From contig JBAMDO010000338.1 in the NCBI GenBank assembly GCA_037074765.1, forward strand, positions 1 through 35,927: DNA of 35,927 nt, in the 5' to 3' direction. A model generated the notes under the pieces. That model saw nothing but the letters and a program-made list of their open reading frames with translations, was not told the origin of the DNA and ran no database searches. Source of the DNA: Mansonella perstans. Its lineage: Eukaryota; Nematoda; Chromadorea; Rhabditida; Onchocercidae. The position numbers and the translations under genes are program-made. Shown here piece after piece: positions 25,890-35,927 of the stretch. How positions within the stretch are numbered: position 1 is the stretch's first letter; each line of letters begins with the position of its first letter.

Positions 25890-28800
25890 TTATAGATATT
25901 TAAAAGATATCATATGTACAAGCATTAAGATAATTAACATTGATATTACTAAACCATTCATGCCATATTGTTGTCGCCCGGATGTACCGGATATTTTCAC
26001 CGGTTTTAATGTTTGCTCAATACATTGCTTCCATTTATAGCCAGCTTTCGAATCGTATAACGTCAAATTTTGTCTACCCGTAAAATAATGACGTATATAT
26101 GGTAAGTATAAATCGATAATATCATTTTGGGCATTAGCAATTTGTGCGACAAACATTTCATCGCCACTAATTAGAAAATCGAAAACACATGCATCAAAGA
26201 ATGCATCTGTTACATTAGCATGATTACATCGCTCTGTAAAATCATTACAAAAATTAAAATAAATTAAAAATAACATTTATCAAGTTTTTCATTGCTATTA
26301 AATACACTTAATTGGAAATGAAAGTTTGATCATAAGATTTGGAGGTGTTAAAATGAAAATAATTTGTTTTCCTAGTTATTTAATAATATGTTTAAACAAC
26401 TATTTTAAAGCATAATAAAAGATACTTTATTGAAAATGAAAATGGCAACATTAAATTTGGTGAAGTTTAAATAATGTCATATCCAATTAGAGTCTAATTG
26501 TTCGCTGATAGAAATTTCAAAAGAGGAATTTCTTTTTTATTGAAAAATGCGGTAAAATTTTTTTATTAAAATTAAAACCACTCACCAACTGCAATTTTTA
26601 AAGGTGTTTTCATTCGAACTCCATGACATCTGGTGAATGAAATGGGATTTGCCAATGCTTCTTTAAGCTTCACCGTTTCACCGCGACTACAACCTGTTGT
26701 ACAAATGTCGCATTCACTATCTGTTTGTTCCTAAAAACAAAAAATTCCATTTAATCCTTTGAAAAAAGGCAGAAATTAAATGACCAATTAAATTATTTAA
26801 TTGCATTATTTAATAATTTTGATATTTTTCAAATATTTAAGGCAAAAAAATGCGATAGAAATTTCCAACACTAACATAAATTGAATTATTATATTAATGA
26901 AATTTATTATTGCCATATTATATTTTCGCATAATTGTAATTTTTTTTTTGTAATATTGAGGAAGAAAACAAACAAAAAAAGCATTTCATTAGAAATGAAT
27001 GAAATTAATTTCATTCATTTTAACTGAGTGAAAAGGGCTGGACACCTCAGTTGTCCCAGACTTGGGAGAAACCAAGCATTTCTGAAAAAGGCCGAACATT
27101 CGGTTACTATCAGACTTGGGACAAAACAAAAATAGTCATGGATCAAGAAAATCTCAATTGTCTGAAAAGAATAAATCTCATCAGTTTTATTAAAGTTTAA
27201 TTAAATTGAAATGTGATTATATAAGAAATCATATATTGCATGTTTGGAAATGGATTAATTTGAAATGATTTGTCTAAAAAGATAAAATGTTGCTTTTAGT
27301 GATTACTTGTAGTGTATTATGCGACAAAAGAATTCAGAAATATTGTAGGAATCAAGCATAACCATACAAATGTGCTATAAAATAATTTTTGGAAAAAAAA
27401 GCACCTGAACAAATCGTTCCGGTATTCTTAAAGCAACTGATAAGTATGTGCCATGGCGTCGAATATAAATTGTTGTAGCTATATAACGCAAAATAATTTC
27501 AATGTGAGTTTCATTTAGCGATTTAATTTCGACAGCTTTTTGTCCTGAATTACCAGAAAATACAGTACCATCCGTAAATGAATTAGGTAATCGTTCATCT
27601 TCCGATCCTGCTTCATATTGTTTACGTCTTGTACAGCGTTCATTTTCTTTTATTATCACAGTAACCTGAAGGACAAAAAGTTCAGTTATTCGTTGTAAAA
27701 AAAAGTTTAGTGCGATTACTTAGTGTTATAAATATCGTTTGAAAAATTCTTTAACGACTATTTCAATTAATATTACAGTAACTTCAAAAAATGCTCTATA
27801 GTAACTTGAAAAAATGCGCATTAATTTATTATTCAAATATAATTTTCACCTAATATTTAACTGTGACTGCATGTAAGCATTTTATATTTGTTATGAAAAG
27901 CATATATATTGGATTCTACAGAGATAATTAAACGAATATGGTAGCTCTAATTGTTCTACATTCATTTTTGTAATATTTTACAAATTTTTAGAAATTAATC
28001 AATGCCTAAGCGTAGTTTTTTCATTCAGTATGTTTTATTTTGCACTTACAGTGTAACGATACATTTAATTACATCATTTTCACATATGACGTTATATTTC
28101 AGTAAAGTAATTCGACAATTTTTCGACAGTTCGTGATATCTACGTGTAGTAAAATGCTTATACAGCAAATCTTAATGTTTCATTAAGGACAATTCATCCT
28201 ATAATAACTTGATCTTTAAACATATTATTCCTTTTTTTGGGAAGAAAAGTTTAATGCTCACACTAAATTATCACAAGTTTAATTACCAGTGCATATTTTT
28301 GATCATTTCTTAAATTTTTCTTTTTTCAAATTCGAGTAAAATTTTGTAATTTTGAATTGCATACCTTAGAAATGGCAGTCGTACCAGTACTTCCAAGAAA
28401 TGAATGGGTAATTTGTATAAGTAAATGTTTGTTGTTTATCAATGAGTAAGCACCACTGCGGGCGCAGGTTTCAAAATGCCCGTTTAGTGTGCGCAGATGT
28501 CGTGAGCCAAAAAGTCCACAGTAGCGTTGTACTGCATGAGGAGCTGTATCAGTTGGAAATACGCATCTGAAATTGTGAAATTCTGGAGTTTTTAGAAATT
28601 CATATGTTTTTTTTTGCAAAACATTCAATGTAAGGTGCGCAAATGTCATACTTCAATAAGCTCATCAATTGCAATATTTGTTCATTTTATGGTCGTGTTG
28701 TTTTTTTAAAATTAAGATTAAATTTTTAAGAAAATTTAAAAAGTATTAATTGATCTTCAATTAAATTAAAGCAAACTAAGTTCTCCAAATACAAAAAAAA

Positions 28801-30463
28801 AAGCGATCGAGCTCATTTAAACTTACAATCAAAAACATGAATTGATAAAATAATTGTTGAAAAAATTAAATGTATAATCATACTAAAATCATACTAAAAT
28901 AGAATTAGTAATAATTATAATCGAATTTTAATCTTCTGAAATTTAAAAAAAAAATTAGCTTCAGTTACCCGACTGGCACATAATTACTGGGTTTCATCGT
29001 TTCCGGAAATGAATTACATGAAAATTCACGACGTTGTCGATGAAGTAAAGTTTGTAAGGTATGATATTTGAGATTACCGCGACAAGTGCGATTCGTTTCA
29101 TTCAAGCAGTAAATATAATCGGTAATTATCTATAAACAAAATGAGTAGTGATAATTTGTTGATAAAAGTGATAGTTTTGTTAATAAGAACTGAAGTTAAA
29201 AATTGTTAACAATTAATTCTTCCGTTTCCTTATTTTTTATTCTCCTCAAAGTCTTTTTGAATAAAAATTTTTAATTTTTTAACATATTTTGCAAGCCATT
29301 AATTAATCAATTTCATAAATTCTGTTCAAATTATCTGATTATTCTAATTATATAATTTAAATTCATTGCAAATTTGCATTTTATATATGCGCATAACAAA
29401 AAAAGAAATTAAGAGTGGGAACTAATAATCTTATCTCCTTTTTTCACTGTATGATTCAAAAAACAAAAAATTTAATTAAAATTTCAAATTTGAAAAATAA
29501 TATTTCTTATTTGCCTTTTCAAATTATGTAGAAAAAAATTGTGCGGTAATAATCAATTACAGTTAAAAAATGAAAAAAAAAACTAAAAATTTTTAAGTAT
29601 ATAAAAATTAACTGAAGACACTGCCAACTGTTTATAAGGAAAATTAAAAGCTAAAGGTCAAATTTTCATTGGACGGAAAAGAATGAGAAAAAGGGAAAAA
29701 GGTTGAAAAGGAAAAAGTTACATTAAAGATGCTAAACTTATATCTAAAATTTGTTTCAGAATTTAATGTTATTACCTGACAATATGGCGCATTCATACCA
29801 ATAATTATGCTACCTTGATCCAATCGTTCTGAATAAATATCAGCGCAATGTTCAACCATACAACAATTTCCTGCGCAATTCATTGAATTTATTTGATTGG
29901 AAATTACCGACTAATTAATTAATTAATTTAGCAATTACTTTGATTACAGATATTTTCTACTAATTTTTATTATTCAAAATATTGTTTGCAATCATATTTA
30001 GTGAATTAACTGTTTGATTTTTCTTCCTATTTATTGCAAAAACTTCTATGTCATCATTAATCTTGATTGTTCAGTTCTATTTCTCATTAATTCAAATTAC
30101 CATTATCATCTTTACGAATCAATTACTGTAAATCATTTATCATAAAGTAAGATCAGAACTTCTATTACAGTCATTGAACTACCCGTACTAAGTAGTATTT
30201 ATAACTGCGGTAAGCAAATCATAATCAACTAAAAATGAGAATTAAAAAACATATCAAATATTTATATTTCAATGATATTAAAAAAAAAGACTATTGCATC
30301 AAATATTGCATATTTTATTGTAAAGCATAAAACTTATTTTTAATTTCTGAATTTCAACTTTTAAAAAAGAATGCAAAAAGTTTAAGAAAATACCATGATA
30401 AAATGTAGCAATCTGTAGTACAAATATTATAATAGGTAGTAATTTGTGGAAATCAGTATTCAT
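25890..30463 (-). CDS. drag-1: repulsive guidance molecule (RGM), DRAG-1-like, 7 exons, 425 aa
   Basis: RGM proteins are GPI-anchored, extracellular BMP co-receptors that also bind neogenin/UNC-40; C. elegans DRAG-1 acts in the Sma/Mab BMP-like pathway. Exons 30463-30394, 29870-29776, 29129-28969, 28566-28365, 27665-27405, 26730-26586 and 26233-25890 join in frame. Residues 1-23 are a signal peptide. The N-terminal RGM region has paired cysteines and CLNETNRTCRGNLKYH (63-78; vertebrate CTQRT..CRGNL.YH). The partial von Willebrand type D domain starts YCGLFGSRHLRT (124-135) and includes RYIATTIYIRRHGTYLSVAL and CDICTTGCSRGE. FFDACVFDFLISGD follows, and the last ~20 residues are a hydrophobic GPI-type tail. 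There are several NxT sequons. The vertebrate FGDPH self-cleavage motif reads FGSRH here, and no RGD is seen. Length is close to the human 430-450 aa. The exon 2 acceptor (GCGCAG) is weak but gives the right phase and aligned cysteines. Confidence 0.94.
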
Positions 30464-33400
30464 GTCACATCATTGCAGCAGATAGCTCAGAGTTTACTGA
30501 TAACAAAGCCAAGCAAGTGACAATTCAGAGTGGAATTAAAATTTCAATATGTTCGCGTTTGCTAATTGAAAATTCTTTTTAATTGATAAGAATTTCCGAG
30601 ACTTGTCACCTTCTTTTTTCGTTTCGTTTGTTTGATGTACTCATTTGTTAATTTATTTGTTTAATTCTTTTATTTACTATATTTACTAATTTAATTACTT
30701 AATTATTTTGTTTGTCCATGCAAATTTATATCTGTTGAATTGTGGTTTATTCAATTGTAAATTTTATGCCAAGTAAATCTGAAAATGAAAAATATATTTG
30801 AATTAATTTTAAAGAAAAAGAAACAAAAACAAACAAACAAACACACACATATATGTATTTAAAATGAACGCTTTGTTATGTGAAAAATACTTTCTAGAAT
30901 TTCGAAAATATGAAATAGAAATATTTAATGAATAAGTCGATAAAATACCTAATTAATAATTAAATAAGTAACAATTAATTTTTCGACATAATTAATATAT
31001 ATAAATTGTTTGAAACTATATGAAAAACCATAAAAATTATAAAAAACAAAAAATTTAGAAAAAAGAAATGTAAAGTTTTATCAAAGTAAAGCTTGTCAGG
31101 AAGTTTATCGAAATGAATTATGTAAAAATAAATATGGAAAAGTATCTATTGCAATTACATACTATTTAATTACATACGAAATTACATACTATTTCAAATA
31201 CGGTTATTACAAAGAATACCATATGTTTTTTGCACTTTATTGATACGATTATTGAAAATTATACGATATGCTGCATATGATCAACTGAAATTACTTTTCG
31301 AAATTTCATTGATTGAAAATGAAACGATATGTTGCATTGGAAGTTTTTACCGAATTACGATTTTAATGCAGTAATGCTTTTCAAGAATTTTTACCATTAC
31401 TTCCATATTGATAATTAATTAAGTCATTGATAATTGACTTATATTATTAGTTTGAATTTAAAATCCTTAAAGCTAGAAAAACTGGAGAAAAAAAGAAATG
31501 AACAAATTATTAATTACGTCTTACTGATGTGATTGTCATCGTGAAAACTGTACGATGGAAATATATGACATCGGAAAGGCAAGAAGATTGATTGTAGCTG
31601 CTGATCATATTATACTCATGTGGCATATTTCAACATTGGTGAAAATGAATGTTTTTGAAAAAAAAAAGAAAAAAGGATATTTGTCGAAAAAATTTTTGAA
31701 TATTCCGATATGATAATTTTAATTTCAACATATAATATTTTTTTTTTTGTTCGTTCTAATATAACAAATAAATTTCAGCTACTACTTGATCATGTATATT
31801 TTTGAACAAGAAAACTTTTATATGATAACATTTATTAAAAAAATTGTTTAAATGAAAAAATTTTTCGAACAAAATGAAATTTAAAAAAAAAAAAATAAAA
31901 AAGTATGCGAAAGAGCGAAAGAAAAAGATGGGAAAACTTTCGTGATATATTTTAATTAATAAAAAACTTTCACGATAGATTTTAATAAATAAAAAACTTT
32001 CACCATTTATTTTAATTAACAAAAATCTTTTATGATTTATTTTAATTAATGAAAAACTCTCACTATATGTTATGTATTAATTAATTTCAGAATATGCATT
32101 AATTAATATTATTTTGATTACAAGAAGTGATTTTTTATCAAACTTAGAATGGTTTAAAAATAATTGTAAGTGATAATACAAAGAATGATTTTTGGATGGA
32201 AATGAAAGAAAATAGCATAAATAATTTGCTTAAATATTAGAATGAAAAAAAATGAATTGGAAATGTTTAAATGAATACTTCGTTCATTGTGATAATTTTT
32301 CTAAACTAAATTACTAATAAACCGGCAAATTTTTGTCTTCAATACCTTCTCCAGCAACAATGATAATAACAACAATTAGTAATAATAATGATACAAATAA
32401 CAATAATAATTAATAATAAAAATAGAATCAATTATAATAATTAATAATAATGATGGCAAGGTTAATTATTATTGATAATAATAATAAGTGGCAATGGAAA
32501 CAACAAATAAAGATGATAATATACCATACTATTAAACTATGGGATAATAATGGTAAAGAAAAACAAAAATTCAGAATTATTACTTTTGAAAATCAATGTT
32601 CAATCGGAAGATAGAAAACCAGTAATAATTTTTTAAAAAAATAACAAAAAACAAAAATGCCTGCATAACAGGTGTACATTCACAAAATGTGCAAAAATTC
32701 AACTTCATGAAACAATCAGCATTCTTCAGTTAAACAATTAATTAATTAGGTTGATGAGAAAAAGAGATAAACATATAGTTGTAACACACATATATACATT
32801 ATATATATGTATATATATACTGTACTAAAATACTGACCGGATTTTGTTTTCCGATACTGATTTGATTTCAACGATAATTTTTGCCTTGCATCATTTTCTA
32901 AGAGACAATAAATGAAGGAAATATAAGTGGAAGTGTAATTAATCTTTATCAAAATCTTTTCTTAAAAAAAAATTCTTTTTTTATTTCTTCAAAAGATGAA
33001 ATAAACGATGATAAAGACGACAACGGTGACGCTTTTGACAATGAATACGATGAAATAGAAGAAGAAGAAAAAGAAAGAGATGGTAATGAAAAAATGAAAA
33101 TGTGAAAATTATCAACAATTACGTTATACAATCTCATTAATTTAGATGATAGTTGTCAAATAACAAAAAAGACAAATTAGGCCATCATTCATTATCATTG
33201 TTATCAGTGACAGTCAAAAACACTACTAACACACTATCATCATTAATAGAGTAATAGAAATTAGAATAATTGAAAATTAATTAAATCAAATTTCACAAAA
33301 ATTAAAAAAGCAGAAAGAAAATTGTTGAGTTTAATTGATGAACGATGTGTCATTGTTTCATTTTTGTGAATTGAATGATGAGAGAAACAAATGGAAAGAA

Positions 33401-35927
33401 CAAAAATGAAGAAACAAATATTTAATCGTTTCTTCCAATAACAAAATTCTTTCCTTTTTTTAAGAAAATTTTTTGAAAAATTTAGTTTTTTTTATAAATT
33501 TCAAAGAAGGAAAAAATTTTTTGCATTATCAAAAAAAAATAAGAAAAATAAAAAACCAAGAAATGGTATTTTGAGCAAATTTTTGTACAATTAGTACTAT
33601 TTAATTCATTTTTAAGTAATTTTAAACGTTTATTAATTAGGAAAAAAATCACAGCAATTAAATTATACCGATCATTTCATTTTTTGTATGCAAAATATTA
33701 CAGTAGTAGAAGAAATTTTCAGGGCAAATTTCAAAATGTATGTAAATATAACTCATTTCATTTCAAGTGTGCAATTAAAATTTTAATCATGAATTAATTA
33801 ATTATATCAATTAACATATCGATGCAATGGAATTGACAAATTACATTCGTTTACAACATTTGATTCGATGACATTCACCAATCAACTACGGAAAAAATCA
33901 ATTAATTTTTTCTTTTCATTTTGTTTACTTTTGAAAAAAAAAAATGATGAAGAAAAAACTTTTTTTCTTGAACAAAAAAAAGTCTAACAGAATTTTAAGG
34001 AAATACGTTAAAGTAAGTGATTTTTTCAACCGTCCAAATTAATTGTTAGAACTAATTTCAAAACATAGGCCTCTAGTTCTTATGATTATTACTAGTTAAA
34101 AGTGATAACTGAATGAATAAGATCGAAGTAGCGCAGTAATAGTAATAATTTTTGAATAAATAAGATCGAAATAATGAACAAGGCAGTGATAATATATTTG
34201 AATAAATAAAACTGGAAATAATCGAAAGAGTGATAATTACTGGAAGATTGAAAATGGCCAAACAGTGATGTGATAATAACTTTCTTTCTTTGGACTTAGT
34301 AATAAAAAGATTATAGGAGAAAAATAGATAGTAATTTATTCAAATAACTTAATTCTAATATCTGAAATTTAAAGTTTTCCATGAAAATTTCCTTTTTCTT
34401 AAACTATTTATTTTACACTATTTGAGCGACTGATTAATTTATTGCAAAATTCGCCATTTTTATTCAATTCAATTCCATATTTAATAACTGCCACTTAGTA
34501 TTAATTCATATATTTAATAAAAGCACTATTCAAATGAACTGAAAAAAAAGTCTCACACAGGTACAAAATTAGTAAATTTGACATTGTCAATAAGACGCCT
34601 TTTTGCACTGTGAGCTACAAAATTAAGTGAAAAATTGTTATAATTTTACAGATTCAAAACAAAAGTTTTATTTGTTTGTTAAATGATGCAATGAGGCAGT
34701 ATTAATTTTTATTCAACTTTTCGTGTTAATGAGTGGAAATGCAATTGTGCCCTTTTGTAAATAATATTATTTGTTACTTTTTGTTTTTCAAAAATAAAAA
34801 TAAAGCAAATAAAACTTTTAAGATGAAAGATAACAGTCATCTTCAAATGTACATGTGAACATATATTTTATTCATTTTATTAAAATATAATTTCGTTAAA
34901 TATATTTAAAATTGTCAAATATTTATAATTTTCGTACTGTCTTTTCTTACATGATAATTTTAATTTGCCTTTACTTTTTCTTCGATTGCTTCGATCTTCT
35001 TTTTTGAATTAAAAATTGATTTCTAAAAAAATTGAAAAATGATGATGAAAAAATAGAAAAATTATTTTATAATACATCATTTCATTTCTCATTCAATTCT
35101 TGCAGCTAATTGCAATTGTAATTTAATAAGCATTAAAAAATTTTTAAAAAAGGAATTTGAACTTTTTATATCCTGTGCTTACTTCTAAATTACCTATCCT
35201 ACTATCTTACCTATCTTATCGTTATTGAGATAAGAAAAAGCAAACTGAAAAAAATAATTGGAAAGTTTTTAATCAGTTCTTTTAGTTCTATCACATTAGA
35301 ATAAAATGAAAGAAAAATGAAAATCCTTATCATTCGTTTTCCTTAATTATAATTCATTAAACATTCATACTGTAATATGAATTTGCTGTAAAATTTAGAA
35401 TAATTTTACAGCTAACATATGATTCTACAAAAAAAAAATTAAAAGTAATTGGAAAAAATTCTTTAAACATTTTGCAATATTAGAAATTAAAAACTTCGAA
35501 TTGCTTGAACTTAAAATATAAAATAAATCGAACTTAAATTTCGAACCTAAAATATTATTTAAATCCGTAGTACATATTTAGATTTATATATTACAGTGAT
35601 TTGTGTTTCGTTCTGTTTCTAAAATATATATAATTTCGCATATAAAATTACATGGCAATATTTGATTAATTAATTAATTAAAATGGACAGCAAATTGGTA
35701 GATAAAATATAAAAGAATTTTTACGAAAAATAAAATTATTATATTTCTGAAAAAGTATTTTGTTTAAATTCATTCGAATTAATAATTAATTGTTTTGTTA
35801 ATAACAACCAATAACTGGAAAAAAACGAACAAACAAAGAGTTAAAATTTGTGCAATAATAAGTTAGTATATGAAATACTATTAAATTACTTAACTGAATT
35901 GAACTGTAAGACTCGAAATTTTTTTTT
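30464..35927. other. upstream region of the RGM gene, no confident gene
   Basis: 5.4 kb of AT-rich DNA beyond the RGM start codon, expected to hold its promoter and any 5' UTR exon. Visible structure is limited to the 30-bp minisatellite, AAT/ATT-rich low complexity at about 32355-32490, a TATATATG run at about 32795-32820, a possible minus-strand exon at 32897-32838 and an acidic open stretch on the plus strand at 32995-33105. From 33106 to the end I see no coding signature. Confidence 0.55.
31931..32070. repeat. 30-bp minisatellite, about 4.7 copies
   Basis: The unit is close to AAAACTTTCACGATATATTT followed by TAATTAATAA. Its AAACTTT core recurs at 31931, 31961, 31991, 32021 (ATCTTT) and 32051 (ACTCTC), exactly 30 bases apart, with a few substitutions per copy. 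Because 30 is a multiple of three, the minus strand shows an open frame with the ten-residue repeat LIKIYHESFL; I take that as a by-product. Confidence 0.88.

Noticed and set aside
32949..33137. Ser-rich minus-strand frame
   Set aside because: It is the antisense of the GAA/GAT-rich stretch; the Ser run comes from TTC/TCT/TCA simple sequence.
1..35927. tRNA, rRNA, spliced-leader RNA, transposase or CRISPR array
   Set aside because: I looked for the tRNA TψC arm, long terminal inverted repeats and spaced identical repeats by eye and found nothing convincing; a covariance-model search (tRNAscan, Infernal) would settle it.

Overview
The window looks like nuclear DNA of a nematode, probably a clade III (filarial/spirurid) species. 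It is very AT-rich and full of A/T homopolymers. Its genes are split into many short exons with GT..AG introns ending in the nematode acceptor TTTTCAG or TTTTTAG. The gene content is also animal (an RGM/DRAG-1 BMP co-receptor, a SAC3/GANP mRNA-export scaffold, a p24 cargo receptor). There is no sign of operons, tRNA, rRNA, CRISPR or transposase genes. The species cannot be fixed by reading.

Layout: (1) 215-1920, minus strand: a p24/TMED-like gene with convincing first and last exons but a middle that I cannot read without stops, so it may be a decayed copy. (2) 1921-3728: AT-rich divergent intergenic region with an imperfect repeat. (3) 3845-12896, plus strand: a complete 25-exon gene for a SAC3/GANP (MCM3AP) family protein of about 1061 aa, with an ambiguous last exon. 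(4) 12897-18611: tail-to-tail intergenic DNA with microsatellites and a 98% identical 2 x 316 bp tandem duplication. (5) 18612-21422, minus strand: a four-exon gene for a 224-aa protein I do not recognise. (6) 21423-25889: intergenic DNA with one GC-richer island carrying a duplicated palindromic motif. (7) 25890-30463, minus strand: a complete seven-exon gene for a repulsive guidance molecule (C. elegans DRAG-1 type), 425 aa, with signal peptide and GPI-type tail. (8) 30464-35927: AT-rich DNA with a 30-bp minisatellite and two weak exon candidates.

The four genes belong to unrelated processes (ER-Golgi traffic, mRNA export, unknown, BMP signalling), so this is an ordinary chromosomal neighbourhood and not a functional cluster. 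I found no new multi-gene system. The points most worth checking are the uncleavable-looking RGM, the frame ambiguity at the end of the SAC3 gene, minimal upstream ORFs just before two start codons, the unrecognised 224-aa protein, and the island at about 21.81-21.96 kb. Exon boundaries were assigned by hand from splice motifs, frame and family resemblance. Reading-phase continuity was checked for every junction of the SAC3, RGM and 224-aa genes.
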